Assembly (NCBI GenBank): GCA_016201105.1 | Contig: JACQDN010000057.1 | Location: 1 to 64,000, forward strand | DNA from: Pseudomonadota bacterium | Lineage (GTDB): Bacteria; Pseudomonadota; Alphaproteobacteria; Micropepsales; Micropepsaceae | DNA: 64,000 nucleotides | Reading direction: 5' to 3' | Shown here: positions 16,260-25,755 of the stretch, piece by piece | Layout of the letters: the number at the start of each line of letters is the position of its first letter | Numbering within the stretch: position 1 is the first letter of the stretch | Position numbers and translations under genes: made by a program | Notes under the pieces: generated by a model | Told to the model about the DNA's origin: nothing | Database searches by the model: none | What the model saw: the letters and a program-made list of their open reading frames with translations, nothing else

Positions 16260-17176
16260 TTGCGATTGTGCTGCTCGATGGCGCGCAGCGATTCCACGGG
16301 CGCGAAATCGTCCGTCAGCACTTTGGCGTTGCCGTCTATCGCGGTGGAATTCGAAGCGTACGGCCGGCGACTGTCCAACATCGGCGCAAGCGCATAGCGC
16401 AGGGTATATTGCGCTTGCCGCGCTTTGGCGAGTGTCTGCAACTCGCCGATGCTGCGTTTCGGTCCGTCATATGCGACCGTCACCACGTTGCCTTCGGCCA
16501 GATAGAAATCGAGGTTGGGAAACACCGAACCGATCGTCTTGACCGCGGAATCGAACAGCATGGTGCTTGGCTCGACGTTCTGAACCACCACGCCGCCGTC
16601 GGCCAGATGCGCCTTTACGATGCCGTAGAATTCCTTCGTCAGCAGATGAAACGGAACGAACGGCCCACGATAGGCGTCGATCAGGATGACGTCGTATTTG
16701 TCTTTGGATTCGGAGAGGAACAGCCGCCCGTCCCGGTTGGCGACATGGAATTTGGCTTCTTCGCGGATTCCGAAATATTTTTTGGCGAGCTCCATCACGG
16801 TGGGATCGAGTTCGACCGAGGTTACCTGCGCGTTCGGCAGGAAACGGTGGAGGTACCACGACGTGCGTCCGCCGCCGAAACCGATCTCCAGAATGGACCG
16901 GGCGTTCTTCGCATACATCAGTCCGCTCGTCATGAAACGCGTATAGGCGATCGGCAGCTCACGGTCGTCTTTGGTGTTGCAGGCGCTCTCGGTGTAGATG
17001 CGGCTGTTGTAGCCAAAGGTCATGCTCACATAGTTGCCGGACCGGTAGATGTAGATGTTGTTGTAGAGCGACTCCTTGTATTCGACGGGCTGGCGCATGT
17101 CCGACCAGCGCGCCTGCGAAGAGGATCCGCCCGCCAAGACCAAAAGCGCGGCGAGTAGGAAACGGACGATTTTCAT
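16244..17176 (-). CDS. Secreted spermidine-synthase-like protein
   Basis: A 310-residue Rossmann-fold protein with a signal peptide (MKIVRFLLAALLVLAGGSSS). The AdoMet-type nucleotide site reads LEIGFGGGRTSWYLHRF, followed by VTSVELDPTVMELAKKYFG and DVILIDAYRGPFVPFHLL. True spermidine synthases have GGGDG at the first site and act in the cytoplasm. The changed GGGRT and the export signal argue against ordinary polyamine synthesis. It is the first gene of a three-gene operon with its membrane partner and an M28-like protein. The substrate is unknown. Confidence 0.85.
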   Translation of the reverse strand: MKIVRFLLAALLVLAGGSSSQARWSDMRQPVEYKESLYNNIYIYRSGNYVSMTFGYNSRIYTESACNTKDDRELPIAYTRFMTSGLMYAKNARSILEIGFGGGRTSWYLHRFLPNAQVTSVELDPTVMELAKKYFGIREEAKFHVANRDGRLFLSESKDKYDVILIDAYRGPFVPFHLLTKEFYGIVKAHLADGGVVVQNVEPSTMLFDSAVKTIGSVFPNLDFYLAEGNVVTVAYDGPKRSIGELQTLAKARQAQYTLRYALAPMLDSRRPYASNSTAIDGNAKVLTDDFAPVESLRAIEQHNRKWTGQ

Positions 17177-17287
17177 GGGGCGTGGAGCGGGAAACTTGAA
17201 TGGCCGCCAACCCTAGTCAGGGGCGGCTTTCGGCGCAACCTTGCGAAAGTTAAGAGCCGGGTAACGTGCGCCCAGCATGATCGGCTT

Positions 17288-18346
17288 ATGGCTCCTATCG
17301 GTCAGTTGGCACGCGGTGTGGCGAGGCGGATTCCGCCTTTCCTGTTGCGCCACGCCGGTCGGCCGGCGGCCGTCTATTTTCACGGCGTCGAACGTTGCGT
17401 CACCGATCCGCTGGTGCGCATCAATCATCATGATCGCGATGCGTTTTACAAAATGGCGAAAGCCCTGAAGCAGACCTTCCAGGTGCTGCCGCTTGGCGCC
17501 GTCTGCGACGTGCTGAAGAATCCCGAGCGGCATGCGCGCACCGTCTTTTTGATGTCCGACGACGGTTACGCCAACACGCTTTCGACCGCAGCGGGCATTC
17601 TGGAGGAACTCGGCCTTCCTTGGACGTTGTTCGTGAGCACGCATCACATCGATACCGGCGCGCGCAATCCGATGTTTCTGCTGCGGCTGTTCTTCCGCTT
17701 CGCGCCGCCTGGCCGCTACGCCTTTCCAAACCTCGGCGCCTTGGAGCTCGCCGAGTCTTCGCGCGACGCGCTCAGCGATAGCATCGTCGCACGGTTGCGC
17801 GGGCGCGACGCTATGCTTGTCCAGCAGACCATCGATGCGATGATGCAGGTCTTCTCGTCCCAAGAGCGCGACGCCTTGTTGAGGCGTTTCCCCTCGGAAA
17901 TCTTTCTATCGTGGGATCAGGTGCGAGAGCTTGCGCACCGCGGCGTCGAAATCGGCGCCCATGCGCACAGACATTGGCCGATGAACGAGGCGCAGAGCAT
18001 CCAGACGCTGATTCAGCAGGCCAGCGCACCGCGCATCCGCATCATTGCGGAAGTCGGGCACTGCCGCTTGTTCGCGTATCCCTTCGGCAATGTCGGCGAC
18101 GTGTCCGCCGCCGCGTGGCAGGCGGTGCGCGAGGCCGGATACGACTACGCCTTTACCACGCTCTCCGGAACGCTGGACGCGAGCCGCAATCCGTTTTTGA
18201 TGCCGCGCTACGGCATCGGCCCCCACGACCGCGAGTTGGGCTCACTTGTGCCGCTGCTGCGCACTGCCAACCGCCGCCTCGTGCACTGGCAGGAACGCCT
18301 CGGTTCGCAACCGCTGCGTTTCGATACGAGACAAGCCGCCGAATAG
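17288..18346 (+). CDS. Polysaccharide deacetylase (NodB-like)
   Basis: A 352-residue NodB-homology protein. The metal-binding aspartate motif is FLMSDDGYANT, the histidine motif is GAHAHRHWPM, and a later AYPFGNVGD matches the third conserved motif. Family members remove N- or O-acetyl groups from sugar polymers. It is the first gene of the exopolysaccharide locus and runs with the genes after it. No clear signal peptide is present, so it may act on lipid-linked precursors on the cytoplasmic side. An in-frame start at 17288 is used; upstream in-frame alternatives are weak. Confidence 0.85.
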   Translation: MAPIGQLARGVARRIPPFLLRHAGRPAAVYFHGVERCVTDPLVRINHHDRDAFYKMAKALKQTFQVLPLGAVCDVLKNPERHARTVFLMSDDGYANTLSTAAGILEELGLPWTLFVSTHHIDTGARNPMFLLRLFFRFAPPGRYAFPNLGALELAESSRDALSDSIVARLRGRDAMLVQQTIDAMMQVFSSQERDALLRRFPSEIFLSWDQVRELAHRGVEIGAHAHRHWPMNEAQSIQTLIQQASAPRIRIIAEVGHCRLFAYPFGNVGDVSAAAWQAVREAGYDYAFTTLSGTLDASRNPFLMPRYGIGPHDRELGSLVPLLRTANRRLVHWQERLGSQPLRFDTRQAAE

Positions 18347-18474
18347 GCTTAACGGCAAACTCGAAATCGTCGCGAAACGAAGCGCTTTGTCCCTGAACGG
18401 GACGGGGATTTCACGCCCGATCTGGCGCAACCTCTGCAATTCCACGTCTGCACCTCAGTTCCAAAGGCGCAGCC

Positions 18475-19179
18475 GTGAGTGTTCAGGAGAGTATCGCACA
18501 GCTTGAATCGAGCGCCCCGCGCCAGGTCGCGGCGCGTGCATCGCTCGCGCTCGCTCACCCCTCTTTCGGCCTCACCATTCCCGGACGTGGACACGCAGCT
18601 CTCAAACGCACGCTGGATCTTCTGATCGCCTTTCCGCTGCTAGTGCTTTGTACGCCGTTTCTTCTCGTCATCGCCCTTTTCATTCAGGCGGATTCGCCGG
18701 GGCCGGTTCTGTTTCGCCAGACGCGCCTCGGCCGCCACGGCAAGCCCTTCGACATCGTGAAATTCCGCACCATGTGGGTGCTGGAAAACGGCGACGACGT
18801 GGTGCAGGCCGTCCGCAACGATCCGCGCATCACCCGCGTCGGCGATTGGCTGCGCAGAACCAGCCTCGACGAGCTTCCCCAGCTGTGGAACGTGATTTGC
18901 GGCGAGATGTCGCTGGTTGGTCCGCGCCCGCACGCCCGCGCGCACGATCAGCTCTACGCCATCCTGATCGAGAACTACGAGCTGCGTCAGCTGGTAAAGC
19001 CCGGCATCACGGGATGGGCGCAGGTGCACGGTCATCGCGGTGAAACCCCGACGCTGGAAGCCATGCGCCGCCGCGTAGAACTCGACATCTGGTACGCGCG
19101 CAATGCCAATCCCTGGACGGATCTCAGGATCCTGCTGCGCACGCCCCTCGAGGTGCTGCAGGGGCGGAATGCGTATTAA
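18475..19179 (+). CDS. Initiating sugar-phosphate transferase (short monotopic PGT)
   Basis: A 234-residue polyprenyl-phosphate glycosyl-1-phosphate transferase. A single membrane helix (LLIAFPLLVLCTPFLLVIAL) is followed by the catalytic domain with KFRTMW, TSLDELPQLWNV, MSLVGPRP and ITGWAQVHG. It loads the first sugar onto undecaprenyl phosphate for exopolysaccharide assembly. It lacks the long N-terminal multi-helix and Rossmann part of WcaJ-type enzymes. The start is a GTG at 18475. The stop overlaps the next start by one base (TAATG). Confidence 0.93.
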   Translation: MSVQESIAQLESSAPRQVAARASLALAHPSFGLTIPGRGHAALKRTLDLLIAFPLLVLCTPFLLVIALFIQADSPGPVLFRQTRLGRHGKPFDIVKFRTMWVLENGDDVVQAVRNDPRITRVGDWLRRTSLDELPQLWNVICGEMSLVGPRPHARAHDQLYAILIENYELRQLVKPGITGWAQVHGHRGETPTLEAMRRRVELDIWYARNANPWTDLRILLRTPLEVLQGRNAY

Positions 19180-20108
19180 TGCGCAATCCCAGCGATAATT
19201 CATCTTCCGGGCCGGTCGAGCGGCGCACGGGCGATCGCGTCTTTTCACGCGTCGTCGTCGGAGGACTGGAAACGGCTTGCGTGTCTCGCAAGCAGCTCGA
19301 AAAACTCATGGTCGGAGATTGTCTGGCCGCGCGCGGCGGCCGCCGGGCGCCGAAATTGATTTTTGCCGCCAACGGCCACGCCATCGCGCTCGCCGCCACC
19401 GACGCGGATTTTCGGGCGAAGTTCCGGCAGGCCGATCTCATCCACGCCGATGGCCAGCCGGCGGTGTTCGCCTCGAAACTGTTGACGCAATCGCCGATTC
19501 CGGAGCGCAGTGCCACCACCGATTTTTTCCTCGACGGAGCAGCGGCTGCGTCCGATCGCGGCCTCAGCTTCTTTCTTCTCGGCGCGGCCGAGGGGGTCAA
19601 CGTGCGCTGCGCGGAAAATTTGCGCGCGCTTTACCCGTCGCTGACGATCGCGGGCCGCCGCAACGGCTATTTTTCGCGCGAGGAGGAAGCAGCCCTCTGC
19701 GAACGAATTAATGCTTCGGGTGCCGACGTGCTCTGGGTCGGCCTCGGGGTTCCGCTCGAATACGATTTCTGCCTGCGCAACAAGCATCGCTTGCGCGTGG
19801 GCTGGATCGTCACTTGCGGCGGCTGCTTCAACTTTGCGGCCGGCGACTATGTCCGTGCTCCGGGCTGGATGCAGGCCACAGGGCTCGAATGGCTTTACCG
19901 TCTTTGGCGCGAGCCCAGGCGGCTGTTCTGGCGCTATGCGGTAACCAATCCGCTGGCGCTTTTCCTGCTTCTCACCCGCACGAAACCGGCACCGGTTGTG
20001 CATAGGCCTCTTCGCGCAGCCCCCGCGCGGACAACCAGAGAAGCGTTCTTGCATGCCCATGATCGCGGCAGCTCAGGCAGCCATTCCCGCCGGCCGGACG
20101 CAGCTTGA
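19179..20108 (+). CDS. WecG/TagA/CpsF family glycosyltransferase
   Basis: A 309-residue GT26 enzyme. Family blocks are visible as NGHAIALAATDADFR, ADLIHADGQPAV, FFLLGAAEGV, NGYFS, ADVLWVGLGVPLEY and RAPGWMQATGLEWLYRLWRE. It adds the second sugar to an undecaprenyl-pyrophosphate-linked residue, a natural step after the phosphoglycosyltransferase encoded just upstream. The last 40 residues are low-complexity and overlap the start of the flippase gene. Confidence 0.92.
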   Translation: MRNPSDNSSSGPVERRTGDRVFSRVVVGGLETACVSRKQLEKLMVGDCLAARGGRRAPKLIFAANGHAIALAATDADFRAKFRQADLIHADGQPAVFASKLLTQSPIPERSATTDFFLDGAAAASDRGLSFFLLGAAEGVNVRCAENLRALYPSLTIAGRRNGYFSREEEAALCERINASGADVLWVGLGVPLEYDFCLRNKHRLRVGWIVTCGGCFNFAAGDYVRAPGWMQATGLEWLYRLWREPRRLFWRYAVTNPLALFLLLTRTKPAPVVHRPLRAAPARTTREAFLHAHDRGSSGSHSRRPDAA

Positions 20109-21366
20109 ACGCTGGCTGGAAACCGGCGGCTTTGCCGGAACGGCAGCCCGTTATGGGATTTCCGCTCTCGGGCCGATCAGCATCTCCGGCGCGCATTTCT
20201 TTGCCTCCCTTGTTTTCCTGCATGAGTTGGCACCGGCAGAGTTCGGACTCTTCTCGTTTCTGCTGATTGTCGTGCCGTTCTGCATGAGCATGACGGGCGC
20301 GCTCCTGGGCGCGTCGATCACCTCGAGCTTGGCGTTGTGGGCGCGCGTGAACGGGCCCGAACTCTCGACCCATCTGAAAATCAGTCTGGTGCTGGGGCTG
20401 CTCGCCACCGCCGCTGTTACTGCCCTGATGTTCGCCAGCGGCGCACACGTCGTAGCCGCTTTGCTGCTGGGCTTCTTCGCCGGTCTCATGACTTTGCGCT
20501 GGTTTGCGCGCAGCTTCGCCTACGCTTTGCAATTGCCCGCGCGGGCCGCGCTCTCGGATGTGGCCTACAGTCTGCTGCTCGTCGGCGGACTGAGCGCCCT
20601 GTGGTTCATGCGCGCATTGAACGTCGAGACGGCGAGCATTGTGTTGCTCGCCTCCGCCGCGCTCGCGCTCAGCATGTTCGGAACGGATTACCTCAAGCGC
20701 CAGTTCGCGCCCGGAGAGGAAGGCTCGCTCGCCGCCTATGGGCCCATCTGGCGCGATCTCACGCGCTGGTCGCTGCTGGGCGTCGTGCTCACCGAACTGA
20801 CGGCCAACGCGCATGCCTACCTCGTCACGTTCATCTCCGGTCCCAAGGCGTTCGCGCTCTTGGCGGTGGGCTCGCTCGTCATGCGCCCGGTTTCGCTGGT
20901 GCTGAGCGCGCTCCCGGACCTGGAACGCCCGCGCATGGCGCGGGAAATCGCGGCCGGAAGGTTCGCCGCAGCGTTTAAGTGCGTTAAGGAATTCAGAACT
21001 GCCGCCGGGGCAATCTGGCTTGCTGCCGTAGGCCTCGCGGGCGTCATTCTGATGTGGTTTCCCCATGTCCTCTTGAAGAGGGGGTACGATGCGACGGACG
21101 TCGTGATCGCGGTCGGCGCATGGGCGCTGATCATGGCGCTGCGCGCGCTGCGCACCCCGGACTCCGTGCTGCTGCAGGCCGCGCGGGAATTTCAGCCGCT
21201 GGCCGGCGCGAGCAAACGTTCCAGCATCATCTCGGTCGTGGCGACGCTCTTGCTCTTGCTGGCGGCGGGTCCGCTTGCCTCTCTCGGCGGCATCGTCGCG
21301 GGCGAGCTTGCGATGCTCGCAAGCACGCTTTCGCTGGCGCGGCGCTGGAAACAAGCCCATGCCTGA
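20053..21366 (+). CDS. Oligosaccharide flippase / polysaccharide biosynthesis membrane protein (Wzx-like)
   Basis: A multi-helix membrane protein of about 437 residues in the MOP/Wzx style, proposed to move the lipid-linked repeat unit across the inner membrane. Hydrophobic helices are spread along the whole length, for example FFASLVFLHELAPAEFGLF, ATAAVTALMFASGAHVVAAL and LLLLAAGPLASLGGIVAG. The ATG at 20053 (MPMIAAAQAA) is preferred to the open frame starting at 19996. The gene overlaps the WecG-type gene by 56 bases and the next glycosyltransferase by 8. Confidence 0.82.
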   Translation: MPMIAAAQAAIPAGRTQLERWLETGGFAGTAARYGISALGPISISGAHFFASLVFLHELAPAEFGLFSFLLIVVPFCMSMTGALLGASITSSLALWARVNGPELSTHLKISLVLGLLATAAVTALMFASGAHVVAALLLGFFAGLMTLRWFARSFAYALQLPARAALSDVAYSLLLVGGLSALWFMRALNVETASIVLLASAALALSMFGTDYLKRQFAPGEEGSLAAYGPIWRDLTRWSLLGVVLTELTANAHAYLVTFISGPKAFALLAVGSLVMRPVSLVLSALPDLERPRMAREIAAGRFAAAFKCVKEFRTAAGAIWLAAVGLAGVILMWFPHVLLKRGYDATDVVIAVGAWALIMALRALRTPDSVLLQAAREFQPLAGASKRSSIISVVATLLLLLAAGPLASLGGIVAGELAMLASTLSLARRWKQAHA

Positions 21367-22300
21367 ATCCTTGCCGCTTGACGTCATTGTCGCGATCCCG
21401 ACGTTCCGCCGGCCCAAAATGTTGGAGCGGCTTCTGCTCGCGCTCGAGCGGGTGCAGACCAAAGCTTCGGTACGCGTGCTCGTCGCCGACAACGATGGCG
21501 AACGTCACGAAGGCTTCGATCTCAGCCTGCGCTTGATCCAGCGCGGTTACGCCTGGCCGCTTGAAACCTTCGTCGCGCACGATCGCGGCATCGCACAGGT
21601 GCGCAACGCTCTCGTGGAGCGTGCCATGACCAAGCCGTTCGATTTTCTGGCCATGCTCGACGATGACGAATGGCCCCAGCCGCAATGGCTTGAACAGTTT
21701 CTGCATGTCCAGAAAGAAACCGGTGCCGGTGCGCTGCACGGCGCGGTCCTGCGCGTTTATGAAACCACGCCCGGCTTTTTGGCGCGGCAATGCGACGGGG
21801 TTTGCCATCAGCGAGGGACAACCGGCCCCATCGATATGGTCGAAAGCACCGGCAATGTGCTCATCGCGCGCAAATGCATCGAAGAGCTGCCGCAGCCCTG
21901 GTTCGACAATGCTTTCGCGCTGACTGGCGGCGAAGACCGCGACTTCTTCGTGCGGCTGAAGGCGCGGGGCTGCGCGTTCGCCTGGGCGGACGAGGCGCTG
22001 GTGCATGCCTATGTGCCGGCCTCGCGTGCCAATCTCAAATGGGCGCTGACGCGGGCCTATCGCGTGGGCAATTCCGACATGCGCGTGTTCCTGAAGCAGC
22101 GCCCCAAGCTTCTGGCGCGGGCGGTCGAATTCGCCAAGATCGGCGGCGCGATCTTGTTGTTTCCCATTCTCTTCGTCACCTTTAGCGCGTTGCCGAATCG
22201 CACGGTCGAACCTTTGCGCAAGCTCTGCAGGGCCGCGGGCAAGATCGCCGCGATGTTCGGCAATTACTACAACGAGTATTCCGTGACCCATGGCGCATGA
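21359..22300 (+). CDS. Family 2 glycosyltransferase
   Basis: About 313 residues. The N-terminus DVIVAIPTFRRPKMLERLL is the GT-A nucleotide-sugar fold, FLAMLDDDEWPQPQWLEQFL supplies the DxD motif, and GGEDRDFFVRLKARG is the ED acceptor-site motif. A hydrophobic C-terminal segment (AILLFPILFVTFSAL) suggests membrane association. The start at 21359 (MPESLPLD) is used; the upstream open frame is a continuation through the previous gene. It presumably adds a sugar in the exopolysaccharide repeat unit. Confidence 0.9.
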   Translation: MPESLPLDVIVAIPTFRRPKMLERLLLALERVQTKASVRVLVADNDGERHEGFDLSLRLIQRGYAWPLETFVAHDRGIAQVRNALVERAMTKPFDFLAMLDDDEWPQPQWLEQFLHVQKETGAGALHGAVLRVYETTPGFLARQCDGVCHQRGTTGPIDMVESTGNVLIARKCIEELPQPWFDNAFALTGGEDRDFFVRLKARGCAFAWADEALVHAYVPASRANLKWALTRAYRVGNSDMRVFLKQRPKLLARAVEFAKIGGAILLFPILFVTFSALPNRTVEPLRKLCRAAGKIAAMFGNYYNEYSVTHGA

Positions 22301-23588
22301 GAGCCTCAGCATCTCGCGTCCACGCCTCGCGCTCGAACCCTGGTTTCTGGACGCAGCGTTCATAGCTCTGCTGCTCTTTTCCTTCGTCGGCTTCTCACCC
22401 TTCGCCGTGCGCGATCCGGCGCTGCTGGCGGCGGGAGGAACCGCCACCAGGTCTCCCGATATCGTCCGCCAGCTCTGCTACTTCGCGGTCTTCGCGATCA
22501 TTGTGACGATGGCGCTTCGGCGCAGCGGCCTGCGCGCCTTCGCCGCTCTCTCGCTGCCTCTCGTGCTGTTGCTGTTGTGGTGCGTCGCGACAGCGCTGTG
22601 GGCGGCCGAGCCGGGTGTAACGGTGCGCCGTGCCGGTCTTGCCTTCGTCGTTGTGATTTCGACCGTGATGAGCGTCAACACGCTGGGCCCGGATCGTGTG
22701 CTGAAGCTTTGGCGCTATGTGCTGATCGGCGTGCTGCTGGTCAATTTCGTCTCCATTGCCTTGATCGCGCAGGCCGTGCATCTGCCCGGCGAACTCGACC
22801 CCAAGCTCGTAGGCAATTGGCGCGGACTTTATTTCCATAAGAACATCGCGGGCGGAGAAGCGGCGATTTCGGCCATCGTATTCTTCTTTTTTTCGCTCCT
22901 GACGCGCCGCAAGCTCGACATGCTGCTCTGCGCGGCGTCCGTCGGCTTTTTGGCAATGACGCAATCGAAATCCTCGCTGGGGCTGCTGCCGGTCGCGATT
23001 GCCTTGGGACTCATTTATCGCGCTGCCTGGAACAGCAATTACAACCGCGCGCTCGTCGCTTTAGGCGTCGTCGCGGCAACCTTTCTCGTCGGCGTTCTGA
23101 TCGCGCTCAACTACGATGCCATTGCCTCGTTCCTCAACGACCCCACCGAACTGACCGGCCGCACTGCGATCTGGCAGGCGGAATTCAAATATATCGCCAG
23201 CCATCCGCTGCTCGGCTCCGGCTTCGGCAGCTTTGCCGATACCGGCGCCCGTTCGCCTCTGCATGCCTATATCAACAGCGCCTGGATCGAATCGGAGGCG
23301 CACGGCCATAGCGGTTATTTGCAATTGCTGGTGACCCTTGGCGGCGTTGGCTTTGTGCTGGCGATTGTCAGCCTCGTCGTTTTGCCGGCTCTGGAGTTTT
23401 GGCAGCGCGATCCTCAATCGTCGCAGCTTCGCGCGCTTCTCTTCGCGCTCTTTGTCTTCGCCGTCTTCCACAATCTTCTGGAATCCGATTTTCTCGAAGG
23501 CGACGGCGTGGTCTGGGTTTCGTTCCTCATGATGCTCGCCCTATTACGCTCGACCAGCGCGAGCGAAGCCTGGTGGAGGCGCGCATGA
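22290..23588 (+). CDS. O-antigen ligase / polymerase-like membrane protein
   Basis: A 432-residue protein with about ten to twelve membrane helices and the long periplasmic loop typical of the WaaL/Wzy superfamily. TGRTAIWQAEFKYIASHPLL is followed by GSGFGSFAD and HSGYLQLLVTLGGVGFVLA, which is the conserved H-containing ligase/polymerase region. In this locus it most likely polymerises exopolysaccharide repeat units. It overlaps both neighbouring glycosyltransferase genes by a few bases. Confidence 0.88.
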   Translation: MAHESLSISRPRLALEPWFLDAAFIALLLFSFVGFSPFAVRDPALLAAGGTATRSPDIVRQLCYFAVFAIIVTMALRRSGLRAFAALSLPLVLLLLWCVATALWAAEPGVTVRRAGLAFVVVISTVMSVNTLGPDRVLKLWRYVLIGVLLVNFVSIALIAQAVHLPGELDPKLVGNWRGLYFHKNIAGGEAAISAIVFFFFSLLTRRKLDMLLCAASVGFLAMTQSKSSLGLLPVAIALGLIYRAAWNSNYNRALVALGVVAATFLVGVLIALNYDAIASFLNDPTELTGRTAIWQAEFKYIASHPLLGSGFGSFADTGARSPLHAYINSAWIESEAHGHSGYLQLLVTLGGVGFVLAIVSLVVLPALEFWQRDPQSSQLRALLFALFVFAVFHNLLESDFLEGDGVVWVSFLMMLALLRSTSASEAWWRRA

Positions 23589-24583
23589 GCCCGTTCTTCA
23601 GTGTCGTCATTCCGGTTTATAACCGCGCGCATACGCTGCGGGCAGCGCTTGAATCCGTTTTGGCGCAGACGTTCCAGGATTTCGAAATCATCGTTTCCGA
23701 CGACGGTTCGACGGATGAACCGCAGCGCGTGGTCGACGTGCTGGGCGAGCCGCGCATCCGCTACGTGCGCCGGGAAAATCGCGGCGGCGGCGCCGCGCGC
23801 AACACCGGTATCGACATGGCCAAGGGCCGTTTCGTGGCCTTGCTCGATTCCGATGACGTGTTTTTGCCGCGCCATCTGGAAGCGCTGAAACCCTTGCTGG
23901 AAGGCACGACGGACACTGTCGCCTATGCCCGCATGGAAGTGGATCGCGGCGACGGCCGCGTGTTCCTGAAACCGCCGCGCGCCATCCGTCCGGGCGAAGA
24001 CATGGCGACCTATCTGTTCTGCGATCGCGGCTTCGTGCCGACGATCACGGTCGCGATGAACACGGCGATCGCGCGCAAGGTGCGCTACAGCGAGACCCTG
24101 CGCATCGCCGAGGACGCCGATTTCGCCGTTCGCCTTTATCTGGCCGGCTGCAAATTCGTGATGGCCGATGCGCCCGGCGCGGTATGGAAGGATATTTACG
24201 ATCCGGCCCGCACCTCGGCGGGGCGAAGGGCCGCCAAACTGGCGCAGTGGGCGCAAGAGATGCGTGGGCGAATTCCGGAGCGCGCCTACCACGGTTTGCG
24301 GGGCTGGGCTTACGCCAAACAGGTGGCGAAAACCGACAAGCGCGAAGCGCTGAGACTCTACCTCACCGCGCTCGGCCATCGCTGCTATTCGCCGCGATTG
24401 TCGGCCGTCGTGTTCCTGCAGATCGTCTTGCCGGAGCGCGTCTATCGCGGCCTCGCGGATGCGGCCATCAAATGGTTGCGCGTGGGCTTTCGCGGCGATA
24501 AACAGCAAACGGTCAAGCCGCTTGGCGCCTTTGTGACGCGCCCGCTCGGCGCATCAAATGGTTCGCCAGACGCGGGCTCGTAA
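23585..24583 (+). CDS. Family 2 glycosyltransferase
   Basis: About 332 residues. The GT-A start FSVVIPVYNRAHTLRAALES is followed by IIVSDDGSTDEP and FVALLDSDDVFLP (DxD motif), then EDADFAVRLYLAG near residue 180. The ATG at 23585 overlaps the previous stop. The 3' end overlaps the convergent oxidoreductase gene by 71 bases, so the final 24 codons are read on both strands. Confidence 0.9.
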   Translation: MSPFFSVVIPVYNRAHTLRAALESVLAQTFQDFEIIVSDDGSTDEPQRVVDVLGEPRIRYVRRENRGGGAARNTGIDMAKGRFVALLDSDDVFLPRHLEALKPLLEGTTDTVAYARMEVDRGDGRVFLKPPRAIRPGEDMATYLFCDRGFVPTITVAMNTAIARKVRYSETLRIAEDADFAVRLYLAGCKFVMADAPGAVWKDIYDPARTSAGRRAAKLAQWAQEMRGRIPERAYHGLRGWAYAKQVAKTDKREALRLYLTALGHRCYSPRLSAVVFLQIVLPERVYRGLADAAIKWLRVGFRGDKQQTVKPLGAFVTRPLGASNGSPDAGS

Positions 24584-25742
24584 ATTCCGCCCCCACCATG
24601 AAGCGCATCAGCGGGCCGAAGCTGTTGGCGGCCAGCGGTCCGACCGTATAAAGGCCGCGCAGCGAACTTTCGAACACGTCGGAAAGGATCGGGGTGTCCT
24701 CTAAGGCTTCCACCGTGTCGCGCAGCTGTGGTGCCAGAAACGGAAGTCTCTGCAACGCCGGATGATAGCCGGTCGCGCAGACCACGTGATCGCACGCGAT
24801 CGTCTCGGTCATGCCGTTCGCGTCGTGCAATTCGAGCACCGCGCGATCGCCCGCAACGTCCGCCTTCGCGATTTTGCGCCCCAGCAACATAGGGATGTGG
24901 CCCTCGACACGCTCGCGCATGAACCAGCCGGGTGCCGGGCCCAAATGGCGCTTAGTGGCGCGCAGGCGAAGATTCTCCGGCAGACGGTGGAACAGAAGCG
25001 GTGCGTTGGCACAGAAATAGGAACGCCAGCCCGGACCGATGCCGGAACTGGGCCGCTTGATCTGCTGCATCAAACCCGCGCCGTCCGGATCGGGCGCGGA
25101 ATGAAAGCGGATGTTTTGCGCGCGGGTGATGATGCGCACCGAAGCGCCCGCGCCGCGCAGTTCTGCGGCGGTGTCGATCGCCGAAGCGCCGGCGCCGATC
25201 ACACAGACCTCGCGGCCGTTCAAACCGTCGACGTCGCGCGCGCTAAAGCTGTGCGACACCGCCCAGCCGGGCAGGTGGCGCAGTGTGCCGGGCGTGTGGG
25301 CGAAGGACGTGATGCCGGTCGCGAGCACGACCTGGCGCGCGTGCAGGCGCTCGCCGTTGTCTGTTTCAAGGGCGAAGAATTCACCGTCCCGTGAAAGCGA
25401 CGTGACGAGCGTTTCCTCCAGATCGGGCACATAGCGTTCGCGAAACCAGCTCGCGTAAGCGTTGAAGAGCGTCAGCTGGACCGGCAGGCCCTCGTCGGCG
25501 AAAGCGATATTGCGCGCGTCGCAGTAGGATTTGAGCGTGCTGCCGGCATCGGGCGCCGAGAGGCTGGAGGCGAAGCCTTCGGATTTCAGCAACATGCCTC
25601 TGGGCATGTGATTGCGCCAGGTATCGAGCGCTTTGCCGAAGATTCTGAAGTTCACGCCGCGCGCGCGCAGATGCGCCGCAAGAGAGAGGCCGTAAGGTCC
25701 GGCGCCGATGATGGCGACATCACAGATCGGGGTCATCCGCAT
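24513..25742 (-). CDS. FAD-dependent oxidoreductase (flavin monooxygenase-like)
   Basis: About 409 residues with two dinucleotide folds. The N-terminal VAIIGAGPYGLSLAAHLRAR binds FAD and VCVIGAGASAIDTAAELRGA near residue 170 binds NAD(P)H. A later CATGYHP is the ATG-type motif of flavin monooxygenases and lysine/ornithine N-monooxygenase relatives. It is the only minus-strand gene in the exopolysaccharide cluster. It overlaps the preceding glycosyltransferase tail-to-tail and diverges from an ATP-grasp gene. The start is ATG 25742, with an alternative at 25736. The substrate is unknown. Confidence 0.85.
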   Translation of the reverse strand: MRMTPICDVAIIGAGPYGLSLAAHLRARGVNFRIFGKALDTWRNHMPRGMLLKSEGFASSLSAPDAGSTLKSYCDARNIAFADEGLPVQLTLFNAYASWFRERYVPDLEETLVTSLSRDGEFFALETDNGERLHARQVVLATGITSFAHTPGTLRHLPGWAVSHSFSARDVDGLNGREVCVIGAGASAIDTAAELRGAGASVRIITRAQNIRFHSAPDPDGAGLMQQIKRPSSGIGPGWRSYFCANAPLLFHRLPENLRLRATKRHLGPAPGWFMRERVEGHIPMLLGRKIAKADVAGDRAVLELHDANGMTETIACDHVVCATGYHPALQRLPFLAPQLRDTVEALEDTPILSDVFESSLRGLYTVGPLAANSFGPLMRFMVGAEFTSPRLANHLMRRAGASQRRQAA

Positions 25743-25755
25743 GTTCCAATTTGGC

